Shown: positions 1 to 7,923 of the stretch, piece by piece
How the letters are laid out: every line of letters starts with the position of its first letter
How positions within the stretch are numbered: the stretch's first letter is position 1
Assembly: GCA_020341735.1 (NCBI GenBank)
Contig: CP070833.1
Location: 2,714,612 to 2,756,392, forward strand
Reading direction: 5' to 3'
DNA from: Gammaproteobacteria bacterium
GTDB taxonomy: Bacteria > Pseudomonadota > Gammaproteobacteria > Steroidobacterales > XN24
Length of the DNA: 41,781 bases
Notes under the pieces: model-generated
Databases searched by the model: none
What the model was told of the DNA's origin: nothing
Seen by the model: the letters and a program-made list of their open reading frames with translations, nothing else
Translations under genes and position numbers: made by a program

Positions 1-156
1 GGCGAGCTGGAGTTCATGATCCCGGCCTTGTCGGCCGACAGGGGCATCGGCAGCCTGTGCGTGTTCCCCGCGTGGATGCTGCATCGGGTCAAGCCGATCA
101 CCGCAGGCAACCGCTGGTCGCTGGTGAGCTGGATCTGCGGCGAGCCATTCAAGTAG
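1..156 (+). CDS. 2OG-Fe(II) oxygenase, C-terminal fragment
   Basis: The window opens inside this gene, and 51 codons are visible before a TAG stop. The peptide contains FPAWMLHRVKPIT followed by NRWSLVSWICGEPFK. This is the usual end of the 2-oxoglutarate/Fe(II)-dependent oxygenase (prolyl 4-hydroxylase-like) fold. The His of MLHRV would be the distal iron ligand, and the Arg of NRWS the residue that holds the 2-oxoglutarate carboxylate. The substrate cannot be told from this end. The GxPFK tail is common in PKHD/T4-type hydroxylases. The family call is seen in the motif; any function beyond it is unknown. The start lies outside the window. Confidence 0.7.
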   Translation, partial: GELEFMIPALSADRGIGSLCVFPAWMLHRVKPITAGNRWSLVSWICGEPFK

Positions 157-461
157 GCCGTCGGGGAAGTCTCAGGTCACGCCGCCGGAAGCGGCTCATT
201 TCGTCTGCGGGCTCAGCCCGCACGTCATACCGGGAATTCGTGGCCCGAATCGGGAAGCCACCGGCGAGTGACGCCAATCAGCCGAATCTTGTCCGCCCCG
301 AGAGAGCCGTTGGCTCGAACCTGGCTCAGCGCAATTCAGACGGTCCGGTACATGGGAAACGGCGCCTCCAGGCATTTGTACCGCCCCTGCGGCCGCGCGT
401 GTGGCAGTTCTCCAAGCCGCCCCCGCCTTCGGGTACGATAACGCCCTGCCGGGGATCTTTT
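157..461. other. intergenic region upstream of ftsY
   Basis: No convincing gene is present. A reading frame open from base 57 runs through this stretch into ftsY, but its translation is Arg/Pro-rich and resembles no protein. One hairpin is visible at 206-222 (TGCGGGC, loop TCA, GCCCGCA) without a following T run. It could mark the end of the oxygenase transcript. A weak -10-like TACGAT at 434-439 lies 22 bases before the ftsY start, with no good -35. Nothing else is recognisable. Confidence 0.4.
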
Positions 462-1472
462 ATGTTCAGCAGCAAATCCACAGAAGCGACAAGCGCCGAG
501 GCGGATTCACCGGCCGCGTCAGCCGCGCCCGAGAGCCGCAAGGGATTCTTCCGCCGGCTGCGCGAGCGGCTGAACCAGGGGGAGTCCTGGCTGACCTATG
601 ACCTGGCCCATCTGCTGCCCGGAGGCAAGCCCGACGAGGCGTTCCTGGAGGAGATGGAGACCCGGCTGCTGTCCGGCGACGTCGGCGTGGAAGCCACCAC
701 CCGAATCATGGAGGGACTGGACAAAAAGCTCTGGCGTGACGAACTGAAGGATGCCCGTGCGGTGGTCGAGACGATCCGCGGCTCCATGCTCGAGATCCTC
801 GGTCCCTGCGAGGCTCCGCTCGAGATCCCCGAGTCGCCGCGGCCGTTCGTCATCCTCATGGTGGGCGTCAACGGCGCCGGCAAGACGACCACCATCGGCA
901 AGCTGGCGCGACGCTACAAGGACCAGGGCCTGAAGGTCATGCTGGCGGCCGGTGACACCTTCCGGGCCGCGGCGGTGGAACAGCTGAAGATCTGGGGCGA
1001 GCGCAACGACGTGCCGGTCGTCGCCCAGCAGACCGGCGCCGATCCGGCCGCCGTGATGTTCGACGCGCTGGAAGCCGCCAGGGCGCGCGGCATCGACCTG
1101 CTGATCGGCGACACCGCCGGACGGCTCCATACCCAGGACAACCTGATGGAGGAGCTGAAAAAGGTGAAGCGCGTGATGGGCAAGATTGACCCCGATGCCC
1201 CCCACGAGACCCTGATCGTGCTGGACGCGAGCCTCGGGCAGAACGCGCTGGTCCAGGCCACCCGGTTCCACGAGGCCATCGGCCTGACGGGCATCGTCAT
1301 GACCAAGCTCGACGGCACCGCCAAGGGCGGGGTCTTGATCGCCCTCGCGGAGAAACTCGGCGTGCCGATCCGCTATATCGGCATCGGCGAAACGGCGGAG
1401 GACCTCGACGAGTTCCGCACCGCTCCCTTCGTTAGCGCCCTGCTGGGCGGGGACCCGGCGGCAGATTCGTGA
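462..1472 (+). CDS. ftsY: Signal recognition particle receptor FtsY
   Basis: FtsY is the SRP receptor GTPase that docks ribosome-nascent-chain complexes at the inner membrane for co-translational insertion. The 336-residue protein has a short acidic A region (about 1-25), a basic amphipathic stretch (about 26-40), the N domain (about 40-125) and the G domain. G-domain motifs are the P-loop GVNGAGKT (135-142), DTAGR (217-221) and TKLDGTAKGG (281-290). The frame is open further upstream, but ATG 462 is chosen because it begins a normal FtsY N-terminus. The A domain is much shorter than in E. coli, as in many non-enteric proteobacteria. The stop overlaps the GTG start of ftsE in GTGA, so translation is probably coupled. 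Confidence 0.97.
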   Translation: MFSSKSTEATSAEADSPAASAAPESRKGFFRRLRERLNQGESWLTYDLAHLLPGGKPDEAFLEEMETRLLSGDVGVEATTRIMEGLDKKLWRDELKDARAVVETIRGSMLEILGPCEAPLEIPESPRPFVILMVGVNGAGKTTTIGKLARRYKDQGLKVMLAAGDTFRAAAVEQLKIWGERNDVPVVAQQTGADPAAVMFDALEAARARGIDLLIGDTAGRLHTQDNLMEELKKVKRVMGKIDPDAPHETLIVLDASLGQNALVQATRFHEAIGLTGIVMTKLDGTAKGGVLIALAEKLGVPIRYIGIGETAEDLDEFRTAPFVSALLGGDPAADS

Positions 1473-2149
1473 TCCGGTTCGAGACTGTCTTCAAGCGCTA
1501 CCCCGGCAGTCGTGAGGCGTTGTCGGGCGTCAGCGTGTCCATGGACACCGGCGAGATGGCATTCCTCACAGGCCGGTCGGGTGCCGGCAAGAGCACGATG
1601 CTGAAGCTGATCGGTCTGCTGGAGCGACCGACGCGCGGACAGGTGATCGTCAACGGGCGCAACACCGGCGGTATCAAGCGACGCCAGATTCCGGCCTTCC
1701 GCCGCCAGATCGGCATGGTGTTCCAGGACCACAAACTGCTGAACGATCGCAGCGTGTTCGACAACGTGGCCCTGCCGCTGGTCATCGCCGGACTGGGGCT
1801 CAAGGAATCGGGCAAGCGCGTGCGGGCCGCCCTCGACCAGGTCGGCCTGCTGCACACCGAAAAGGTCCGGCCGATGACCCTGTCGACGGGCGAGCAGCAG
1901 CGGGTGGGCATCGCCCGAGCCGTCGTCTCCAAGCCTTCCCTGCTCATCGCAGACGAACCCACCGGTAACCTCGACCCGGGCCTGTCGCTGGAGATCATGC
2001 GGATCTTCGAACGCTTCAACGATGTCGGGACGACGGTGCTGATCGCCAGCCACGACCTGCACCTGATCAGCCAGCTGGGTCACCGCCGTATCGAATTGAG
2101 CGAAGGACGACTGACCTTCGGCGGCGAAGGGGAATACGGTCATGCCTAA
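1469..2149 (+). CDS. ftsE: Cell division ATP-binding protein FtsE
   Basis: FtsE is the ATPase of the FtsEX complex, which acts at the divisome to control septal peptidoglycan hydrolysis. The 226-residue ABC domain carries Walker A GRSGAGKS (35-42), the Q-loop region FQDHKLL, the signature LSTGEQQR (138-145) and Walker B LLIADEPTGNLD (158-169). The usual signature is LSGGQ/E, so Thr replaces the first Gly; this is a small oddity. The start is a GTG overlapping the ftsY stop by four bases. The 3' end overlaps ftsX by eight bases. The ftsY-E-X order is the conserved proteobacterial arrangement. Confidence 0.96.
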   Translation: MIRFETVFKRYPGSREALSGVSVSMDTGEMAFLTGRSGAGKSTMLKLIGLLERPTRGQVIVNGRNTGGIKRRQIPAFRRQIGMVFQDHKLLNDRSVFDNVALPLVIAGLGLKESGKRVRAALDQVGLLHTEKVRPMTLSTGEQQRVGIARAVVSKPSLLIADEPTGNLDPGLSLEIMRIFERFNDVGTTVLIASHDLHLISQLGHRRIELSEGRLTFGGEGEYGHA

Positions 2150-3179
2150 GCCCATGGCCCGGGCCAGGAAGAGAAAACCGACTCGCGCAGAGCGCCGTCC
2201 ACGCCCGTCCCGGCGCACGGGCGGCCGGCGTTCCGCGTCCGCTTTATGGTCGAGACTTGCGAACCTTTTGATCGATCATGCCAGGGTGCTCGTCGCCAGC
2301 CTCGGCCGCCTTGCCTCACAACCCTTGTCCACCCTTATGACGGTGGCCGTCATCGGCATCGCGCTTGCCCTGCCCGCCGGCCTGCAGCTTCTCGTCACCA
2401 ATGTCCGGGCGCTGAGCGGCCACTGGCAGGGAGCGGCGGAGCTGTCTGTCTACCTGCAGCCCGATGTGGAGCTGGCCGCCGCAGAGAAACTGGCCGACGG
2501 GCTGAGGGCCGATCCCTGGATCGCGGGGGTTCAGCTAATCTCGGCCGATTCGGCGCTGGCGGAGTTCCGGGAGTATTCGGGTTTCGGCGACGCCCTCGAA
2601 GCACTGCCGGAAAACCCGCTGCCCCACGTGATCATCGTGGGTCCGGCGCCCGACCGCCAATCCCCCGACGATTTGGCGGCCCTGCGCGAGAAACTGGAAG
2701 ACGAGCTGCCCGCGGAGCTGGTCCAGGCGGACACGGAGTGGGTGGCGCGCCTGCAGGCCATGCTCGAGGTGGTGCGCCGGGTCGTCCTGCTGGCGGCCGT
2801 CATGCTGGCTGTGGGGGTCGTCATCATCATCGGCAACACGATCCGCCTGGACATCCAGAACCGCCGGGACGAGATCGAGGTGACCAAGCTGATCGGCGGC
2901 ACCGACGCTTTCATCCGCCGACCTTTCCTCTACACCGGTATCTGGTACGGCCTGATGGGCGGCCTGCTCGCCCTGGCGCTGGTGGCAAGCTCCCTGTGGG
3001 CGCTCGATGAGCCGATCAGGCGCCTTTCCGGCCTCTACGGCAGCGGGTTCCGGCTCCAGGGTCCGGGGCCTGCGGGCGGTGTGGGCCTGGCGCTGGCCGG
3101 AATCGCGCTTGGATGGCTGGGATCATGGGTCTCAGCGACCCGAAATATGCGCCGGATCGAGCCGGGAAATGAGAAATAA
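2142..3179 (+). CDS. ftsX: Cell division protein FtsX
   Basis: FtsX is the membrane partner of FtsE; it relays ATP hydrolysis across the inner membrane to activate murein hydrolases during division. The 345-residue protein begins with a long Arg/Lys-rich cytoplasmic tail (about 1-35), as in enteric FtsX. It has a first membrane helix near 63-86, a large periplasmic loop (about 90-205) and three further helices. The cytoplasmic segment with NRRDEIEVTKLIGGTDAFIR lies after the second helix and is the family hallmark. ATG 2142 overlaps the end of ftsE. The gene ends 101 bases before rpoH. Confidence 0.95.
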   Translation: MPKPMARARKRKPTRAERRPRPSRRTGGRRSASALWSRLANLLIDHARVLVASLGRLASQPLSTLMTVAVIGIALALPAGLQLLVTNVRALSGHWQGAAELSVYLQPDVELAAAEKLADGLRADPWIAGVQLISADSALAEFREYSGFGDALEALPENPLPHVIIVGPAPDRQSPDDLAALREKLEDELPAELVQADTEWVARLQAMLEVVRRVVLLAAVMLAVGVVIIIGNTIRLDIQNRRDEIEVTKLIGGTDAFIRRPFLYTGIWYGLMGGLLALALVASSLWALDEPIRRLSGLYGSGFRLQGPGPAGGVGLALAGIALGWLGSWVSATRNMRRIEPGNEK

Positions 3180-3193
3180 CTAACTGTTTCTAC

Positions 3194-3199
3194 TATAAT
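3194..3199 (+). promoter_or_regulatory. -10 box of the rpoH promoter
   Basis: A perfect TATAAT lies 15 bases after the ftsX stop, in an A/T-rich patch that stands out from the surrounding sequence. No good -35 hexamer sits at the right distance; the bases 17-18 upstream belong to the end of ftsX. Transcription would start near 3206, placing the CIRCE element in the transcribed leader. The box is seen directly, and promoter activity is inferred. rpoH may also be read from the fts operon. Confidence 0.6.
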
Positions 3200-3223
3200 T
3201 ATCAACGGGAACTCTATGCGGGT

Positions 3224-3250
3224 TTAGCACTCTAAGCTTCGGAGTGCTAA
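3224..3250 (+). promoter_or_regulatory. CIRCE element (HrcA operator) in the rpoH leader
   Basis: The sequence is TTAGCACTC, nine bases, then GAGTGCTAA: an exact match to the CIRCE consensus with the canonical 9-base spacer. The arms extend one base pair further (T3223/A3251). CIRCE is the binding site of the heat-shock repressor HrcA, usually found before groESL, dnaK or hrcA. Here it lies 30 bases before the rpoH start and about 25 bases after the TATAAT, in the typical position for repression of initiation. It can also fold as an mRNA hairpin. HrcA itself is not in the window. Confidence 0.93.
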
Positions 3251-3280
3251 AATGCGTCGCCGCAAGAGTGAGGTCAGTTT

Positions 3281-4156
3281 ATGAGTACAGTTTTGGTCCA
3301 GCCGAATGCGAGCCTTCTGCCCGCCGGTCCGGTGGGCAGTGTGGATGCGTACATGCAGGCCGTATCCTCCATCCCGGTGTTGAGCCAGGAAGAGGAGCGG
3401 GCCCTCGCCGTGCGTCTGCGCGAACAGGGCGACCTGGATGCCGCCCGTCAGCTGGTGCTGTCTCATCTGCGTTTCGTCGTACATATCGCGCGCGGCTACA
3501 CCGGCTATGGGCTCCAGCTCGGGGACCTTATCCAGGAAGGTAACGTTGGGCTGATGAAAGCGGTCAAGCGCTTCGATCCCGAGGTCGGTGTGCGGCTGGT
3601 GTCATTCGCCGTTCACTGGATCCGGGCCGAGATCCATGAATTCGTGTTGCGCAACTGGCGAGTGGTCAAGGTCGCCACCACCAAGGCGCAGCGCAAGCTG
3701 TTCTTCAACCTCCGCAAGGCGAAGAAACATCTGGGCTGGCTGAGCGCGGAAGAGACTCGTGCCGTAGCCGAGGACCTGGGAGTGACTCCCCGGGACGTCA
3801 ACGAGATGGAGCGCCGCTTGTCCAGCCGCGACCTGGCGTTCGATCCGGCACCGAATGCCGCTGACGACGACGATGGCCACGCATTCACGCCGGCCGCCTA
3901 TTTGCCCAGCCCGGAGGCCGACGACCCCGCCGTCAGCGTGGAAAATGCGGATTGGGAAGAGGCGTCTGCGACACGACTGCGTGTGGCGCTGGATCGTCTC
4001 GACGACCGCAGTCGTCACATCGTGGAATCCCGCTGGCTGGCCGAGGAGAAGCGCACGCTTCAGGACCTGGCCGGCGAGTACGGAGTGTCCGCAGAGCGGA
4101 TCCGGCAGCTCGAGGCAAACGCGATAAAGAAGATGCGGGGCCTGATGATCATCTGA
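3281..4156 (+). CDS. rpoH: RNA polymerase sigma-32 factor RpoH
   Basis: RpoH directs RNA polymerase to heat-shock promoters. The 291-residue protein shows region 1.2/2.1 ([17 protein letters not shown]), region 2 with [18 protein letters not shown], and [20 protein letters not shown]. The diagnostic RpoH box QRKLFFNLR is at 137-145. Region 4.2 ([19 protein letters not shown]) closes the protein. Length matches the family, and an AGG lies seven bases before ATG 3281. The gene has its own -10 box, a CIRCE operator in its leader and an intrinsic terminator. This suggests that HrcA represses synthesis of the heat-shock sigma factor, linking the two heat-shock circuits. Control by mRNA structure around the start is possible but not demonstrable by eye. 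Confidence 0.97.
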   Translation: MSTVLVQPNASLLPAGPVGSVDAYMQAVSSIPVLSQEEERALAVRLREQGDLDAARQLVLSHLRFVVHIARGYTGYGLQLGDLIQEGNVGLMKAVKRFDPEVGVRLVSFAVHWIRAEIHEFVLRNWRVVKVATTKAQRKLFFNLRKAKKHLGWLSAEETRAVAEDLGVTPRDVNEMERRLSSRDLAFDPAPNAADDDDGHAFTPAAYLPSPEADDPAVSVENADWEEASATRLRVALDRLDDRSRHIVESRWLAEEKRTLQDLAGEYGVSAERIRQLEANAIKKMRGLMII

Positions 4157-4185
4157 GAGATCCGCCCGCGTATGGAATCCAGATC

Positions 4186-4209
4186 AGCCCGGCTCCGGCC
4201 GGGCTTTTC
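4186..4209 (+). terminator. intrinsic terminator of rpoH
   Basis: AGCCCGG, a six-base loop and CCGGGCT form a GC-rich stem followed directly by TTTT, 30 bases after the rpoH stop. The run of T is present only on the plus strand, so it stops rpoH transcription. It does not serve the convergent PepSY gene, whose stop codon overlaps its distal edge. Confidence 0.85.
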
Positions 4210-4963
4210 ATTTGGCTCTGCGCCCGAACCAGAGCCAGCCCCCCGTCACGGCCAACGCGATCAGCAGGACGGCGGCTGCATCCATCAGCCAGACACCCCA
4301 GCCACCGAACAGACGGCCACTGTGCAGATCCAGCAGGACGCGCTCCAGCGGCAGGATCCGGCCCCGATAATCCCGACTCAGCGTCGCGCGCAAGCCGTCG
4401 GGCAGCGACTCGGGTTGCGACCAGCGAATCCCGGACTCGTCGAGGCCCGCTGGCGCCCAACTCAATAGTTCCTCGTCTGCGGAATAGATGCCGGCAAGGG
4501 ATCGCACGACGATCTGGTCGCCGGCGCCGATACCGACTGCGGTAACCCCGGGCGGCATACCGCTCTCAACCCCCAGCCGCTCTACCAGCTCGCCTTGCGG
4601 GGTGATCAACAGGGCGTCACCGTCGACCACCGCTACGATGATGTCGCGCGCCTGTGCCGCGCCGACAAGCTCATCAACCAGGCCATCCACCGGCGTGTCG
4701 TTGAAATACAGGCGGTCGCCGAACAGCGAGACCCGGTCAGAGGCGACCGCAAAACTCTTGCCATCCTCCGGCAAGTCGATGCCGTACCAGTCGAGCAGCC
4801 ACGCCGAGGTGACAAATCGCTGGTCCAGCCGAAGGCCTTCGGTGTGATTCAGCGCGATGCCGGTGACGCAAAGCACCAGCACCAGCAGCGCGGCGACGAT
4901 GCCGATGCGCCGGTGCCAGGTCCAGAACAGTCGGTGACGGCGGATGTCGTCAGGCAGACTCAT
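4208..4963 (-). CDS. PepSY-associated membrane protein
   Basis: The 251-residue protein has a cytoplasmic start (WTWHRRIGI), a membrane helix at about 20-38 ending in TGIALNH, a large periplasmic middle, and a C-terminal helix (about 220-245) with a GGWGVWLMD entry and an RRAK tail. This is the layout of short PepSY-TM proteins. Related proteins pass electrons across the inner membrane in flavinylation and iron-reduction systems. The frame is open upstream, but ATG 4963 is chosen because it begins the normal N-terminus. It overlaps the end of the FMN-binding gene by 14 bases, so the two are probably coupled. I infer that it passes electrons to that flavoprotein. Substrate and haem content are not visible. 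Confidence 0.78.
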   Translation of the reverse strand: MSLPDDIRRHRLFWTWHRRIGIVAALLVLVLCVTGIALNHTEGLRLDQRFVTSAWLLDWYGIDLPEDGKSFAVASDRVSLFGDRLYFNDTPVDGLVDELVGAAQARDIIVAVVDGDALLITPQGELVERLGVESGMPPGVTAVGIGAGDQIVVRSLAGIYSADEELLSWAPAGLDESGIRWSQPESLPDGLRATLSRDYRGRILPLERVLLDLHSGRLFGGWGVWLMDAAAVLLIALAVTGGWLWFGRRAK

Positions 4964-5507
4964 TCTTGTCGATCCGGCCGTCGAGGAATAGAGCCAGGCG
5001 AGCCAGCCTGGTGATGGCGTGGACCGAGAGCGTTGCGCCGGAGATGCTGTCGATGTGACGGTCCAGTTCACGGTCCTGCGTCAGTGAGACCTGCCGGAAC
5101 TGGTCGGTAAAAAACTCGTGCCTGACTTCCCAGCCCCGACTCTCCCGGAAGACCAGCACCTTGACCCGCTCTATCCGTCCTTTGTCCACGACGATGCCGG
5201 TGGTGATCGGCTTCTCCTTGCCGATCTCCTCGACGATCCAGGCGGTCCGATCGCCCTGACGCCAGTAGCGCAGCCGCATGACGGCAGGCGGGTGCCCCAG
5301 GATTTCTGCGATCGGCTCTCGCAGGGTCGCCGTGATCCACAACGCCGTGGGCGTGGGTGGCTGGCCGGCGAATGTCTCCCGAATGAAATCATCGGGCTCC
5401 TGGTAGACGCCCATTCCGGCCATCACCGTCGGCGCCGCCAACAGGAAAGGGAGCATGCAAAACAACGCGGCCGGCCATCGCGCAAAGCCGTGAGACCTGT
5501 GCTTCAT
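4950..5507 (-). CDS. exported FMN-binding protein (flavinylated)
   Basis: The 185-residue protein starts with a signal peptide (MKHRSHGFARW, hydrophobic to about 28, VMA-G cleavage). It ends in an FMN_bind domain with the motif DSISGAT (153-159). In this family ApbE attaches FMN to the Thr of S/T-GA-T through a phosphodiester bond, here Thr159. The frame extends upstream into the porin gene. ATG 5507 is preferred because an AGGGA ribosome site and the signal peptide begin there. It lies between the porin and the PepSY gene and probably acts as a periplasmic electron carrier with the latter. No ApbE gene is in the window. Confidence 0.82.
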   Translation of the reverse strand: MKHRSHGFARWPAALFCMLPFLLAAPTVMAGMGVYQEPDDFIRETFAGQPPTPTALWITATLREPIAEILGHPPAVMRLRYWRQGDRTAWIVEEIGKEKPITTGIVVDKGRIERVKVLVFRESRGWEVRHEFFTDQFRQVSLTQDRELDRHIDSISGATLSVHAITRLARLALFLDGRIDKNESA

Positions 5508-5523
5508 TCGATTCCCTGCGGAA

Positions 5524-6774
5524 TCAGAATGCGTAGCCGATGCCCAGGTTGTAACCGTTGTCATCCTTGTTCCCTTCGTTGTCCTGCTGCTGGACGTCGA
5601 ATTTAAGCACTACCTCCGGTATGGGCCAGTAGTTGACGCCCAGGTCGAGCTGCTTGAACTCGGTGTCGTTGGAGGCGCCGGCATTATTGTCCCAGACGCT
5701 GTAGCGCGCAAAGACTCCGAGCTTCCCGGGGATGTTCCAGAGGCTGCCGCGCAAGGACGGCTCTATGTACCAACCCTCTTGTTCGTCTCGCCCGACGGCC
5801 GCCGGATCGGAGGCGTCGATGACGTCGTCGTCATCCAGATCCCAGCGAGCGTAGAGCGCCCGCAAACCGAACGGCCCGCGCCGGATGTCGGCATGGGCTT
5901 CCAGAAGCGTCGCGCTGACGTCCAGATCGCCCTGGGTCACGTCGCTCTGGTACTGACCGCTGGCCGCGAGTTCCACGCCCGGCATGCCGGTCCACTTCAG
6001 CCGACCGGTGTAAGCAAGGTCGTCGGCTTTGGCCTTGGAACCTTTCTGGCGACCGTCGCGGACGAGGAACGCCTTGCTGCCCGTCGTGTCGACGTCGAAT
6101 CCCGATGTGACGGCCGCGTCGAACGAGAATCCCGGCGCCAGCTCGCCATGGATGTCCGCCCCGTTCTCCCACCATGTCGTGGGGATGATGTTCTTCTCCA
6201 CCGGATTACGCTCGACGCCGAAGAAGGTGTTGGGCTCGTGGGTCTCGTTGAGAATGCCCACCGGCATGAGGAACAGGCCGGCGCGGCTGGCGACGGTATC
6301 GCTGAAAGAGAAATTGATATAGGCCTGCTCGAGCTCGATCTCGCCGTCCTGGCCGTCGCCCGCGATAGCGTGCTCCAGCTCCAGCTCGGAAACCAGCTTG
6401 ATCCTGTCGTTGAAGTCATGGTTGAAGTAAAGCACGAAGCGATGGAAGTCGAGCTCTTCCTTGCTATCGAGGTTGTTGTAATGCATCTCGCCATAGCCAC
6501 CGATGCGGGTCCGCTCGGACCAGCTGCTCGCTCCGGAAGCTGACGAAAAACTGGCCTGCTCGATCATGTCACCAGCCACTTCTACTTTTTGATCGGTCTC
6601 TTCCACCTTCACGTTGGTGTTGGCCAGTTGGGCCTGAAGCTCCTCGATCTGACGCTGTTGCTGCTGGATGATCTGCCACATCTGTTCCTGACTGGGTGTC
6701 TCGGCCGCATGGGCAGTGAAGGCTACGGACAGGCCGATCGCCAGGCCAACTCTCCGCAAGTATTTGAAAGACAT
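5524..6774 (-). CDS. outer-membrane porin, OprO/OprP-like
   Basis: The 416-residue protein has a signal peptide ending AHA-A, then a short coiled coil rich in Gln/Glu (about 28-70). A 16-stranded-type barrel follows, with typical openings (IGGYGEMHYNN), LFLMPVGILNETHEP and a C-terminal aromatic Phe (NLGIGYAF) that targets the BAM complex. It resembles phosphate-selective porin O/P and related barrels. An AGAGG site precedes ATG 6774. It leads a three-gene operon with the FMN-binding and PepSY proteins, under a promoter that overlaps a Fur-like box. This fits uptake of an iron-linked or redox-linked solute better than phosphate, but the substrate is inferred. Confidence 0.85.
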   Translation of the reverse strand: MSFKYLRRVGLAIGLSVAFTAHAAETPSQEQMWQIIQQQQRQIEELQAQLANTNVKVEETDQKVEVAGDMIEQASFSSASGASSWSERTRIGGYGEMHYNNLDSKEELDFHRFVLYFNHDFNDRIKLVSELELEHAIAGDGQDGEIELEQAYINFSFSDTVASRAGLFLMPVGILNETHEPNTFFGVERNPVEKNIIPTTWWENGADIHGELAPGFSFDAAVTSGFDVDTTGSKAFLVRDGRQKGSKAKADDLAYTGRLKWTGMPGVELAASGQYQSDVTQGDLDVSATLLEAHADIRRGPFGLRALYARWDLDDDDVIDASDPAAVGRDEQEGWYIEPSLRGSLWNIPGKLGVFARYSVWDNNAGASNDTEFKQLDLGVNYWPIPEVVLKFDVQQQDNEGNKDDNGYNLGIGYAF

Positions 6775-6831
6775 GGGGAAACCTCTGGTGTTCTTGTATT
6801 CGTTTGAGACAGCGACCTTTCCTCTGTGTCG

Positions 6832-6860
6832 ATTTTAAATCGGATGAACCGAAATAACAA
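6832..6860 (-). promoter_or_regulatory. promoter of the porin/FMN/PepSY operon
   Basis: On the minus strand TTGTTA (6860-6855) and TAAAAT (6837-6832) are separated by 17 bases. They match the sigma-70 hexamers in four and five positions. Transcription would start about 50 bases before the porin ATG. The -35 overlaps the Fur-like box. Confidence 0.6.
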
Positions 6861-6872
6861 TGATTCGTATTT
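6854..6872 (-). promoter_or_regulatory. possible Fur box
   Basis: On the plus strand the bases read ATAACAATGATTCGTATTT. This A/T-rich stretch stands out in GC-rich DNA and resembles the AATGAT-n-ATCATT type Fur operator, matching about 11 of 19 positions of the classical box. It covers the -35 of the porin promoter, the position expected for repression by iron-loaded Fur. The match is imperfect, so the call is tentative. Confidence 0.42.
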
Positions 6873-7030
6873 AGATTAAGTCCTGACTCGTTGCCCGCTC
6901 CCGAGGTTCTGCCATTTCCCTTGATTCCAGGACATTCCCACCGGGAGCCATGGCTTTGCCGGGCCGACGCTCGCGAACTGTCGGTGGTTTATCATTCGCT
7001 CCTCGGCAATCCTGCAGAGGATGAGACCCA

Positions 7031-7504
7031 ATGGCGATTCAGAGTGTGGAATCCTGGCTGGACGAGTATGGCGAGAGCCACCAGAACCCTACGAACAAGA
7101 CGATCCACTGGATCTGTGTCCCGCTGATCGCGCTCAGCCTGATCGGCGTTCTCTGGGATATGCCGGTGCCGGCGGCCTTCGCAGACATCTCGCCGGTAAT
7201 GAACTGGGGCATGCTGTTCATGATGGCGTCGGTCGTCTACTACTTCATCATGTCGCCGAGACTGGCCGTCGGTATGGTCCTGCTGATGATCGTCTTCGCT
7301 CTGCTGCTCGGCTGGCTTGACAGCCTGGCGACCCCGCTGTGGCAGATCTGTGTCGCGGTCTTCGTCCTCGCCTGGATCGGCCAGTTCGTCGGACACATCG
7401 CCGAAGGCAAGCGCCCCTCTTTCTTCAAGGATCTGCAGTTCCTGATGATCGGACCGCTCTGGCTCCTGTCTTTCGTCTATCGACGCCTCGGCATCCGCTA
7501 CTGA
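7031..7504 (+). CDS. Mpo1-like (DUF962) membrane protein
   Basis: The 157-residue protein opens with the family signature YGESHQNPTNKTIHWICVP. It has four hydrophobic segments and the second motif GHIAEGKRP before the last one. Yeast Mpo1 is an Fe(II)-dependent dioxygenase that removes one carbon from 2-hydroxy fatty acids. The conserved His residues at 17 and 26 and in GHIAEGK are the likely metal ligands. Bacterial members are little studied, so the reaction is inferred from the family. The gene reads away from the porin operon and lies five bases before a small secreted protein. Confidence 0.8.
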   Translation: MAIQSVESWLDEYGESHQNPTNKTIHWICVPLIALSLIGVLWDMPVPAAFADISPVMNWGMLFMMASVVYYFIMSPRLAVGMVLLMIVFALLLGWLDSLATPLWQICVAVFVLAWIGQFVGHIAEGKRPSFFKDLQFLMIGPLWLLSFVYRRLGIRY

Positions 7505-7509
7505 CGCCA

Positions 7510-7923
7510 GTGACCGCTCGATGCGCGGGGCAAATCGGGCGTACCACAGCGCCTCTGGCAAAGCGGCAGGCAGCAATGGTGCTGCTGCTCGCCACGCTCT
7601 TGTCCCCTGCAGCGGTTGCCGATGAGTCGGGGTTGCAGGCGGACGTAAGCCTCGCCGCGCTGGTAGAAAAGCCAGGGACCTATGAGGCGATCGCCATAAT
7701 CCACGATGCTCGCGATGGAAGTTTCCTGGCGGCACCCTTCATGCGTTTCCGTGAATCGGAGACCAGGACCGTCAGCGTCACAACCGAATCGGGGGACATC
7801 CTGGCGTTGACGGTCGGTCCGGTCATCCGTGGACACCGGGCGCATTGGCTGATCGTATGGCGCAGAGGCGGCGATGTCCTCGCAAGGGCGAAGGGTACGG
7901 TACGTTCCGAAACCGCCAACTAG
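7510..7923 (+). CDS. small secreted protein of unknown function
   Basis: The 137-residue product has a basic n-region (RTTAPLAKR), a hydrophobic core (MVLLLATLL) and an AVA-D cleavage site. It is followed by about 95 residues without a motif I recognise; these are rich in beta-type sequence with GDILALTVGP and a closing RAKGTVRS. I chose GTG 7510 because the internal ATG at 7576 would remove all positive charge from the signal peptide, though no strong ribosome site precedes either. It follows the Mpo1-like gene closely and is probably co-transcribed. Its stop overlaps the convergent malic enzyme stop by four bases. Confidence 0.55.
   Translation: MTARCAGQIGRTTAPLAKRQAAMVLLLATLLSPAAVADESGLQADVSLAALVEKPGTYEAIAIIHDARDGSFLAAPFMRFRESETRTVSVTTESGDILALTVGPVIRGHRAHWLIVWRRGGDVLARAKGTVRSETAN

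Noticed and set aside
57..461. Long N-terminal extension of FtsY
   Set aside because: The frame is open but its translation is Arg/Pro-rich and unlike protein, and the oxygenase fragment occupies its first 100 bases in another frame.
519..2218. Minus-strand frames opposite ftsY and ftsE
   Set aside because: High GC content leaves the opposite strand open; the plus-strand genes are certain.
3199..3207. DnaA box near the rpoH promoter (TTATCAACG)
   Set aside because: It differs from TTATCCACA at two positions and there is no second box nearby; chance is a sufficient explanation.
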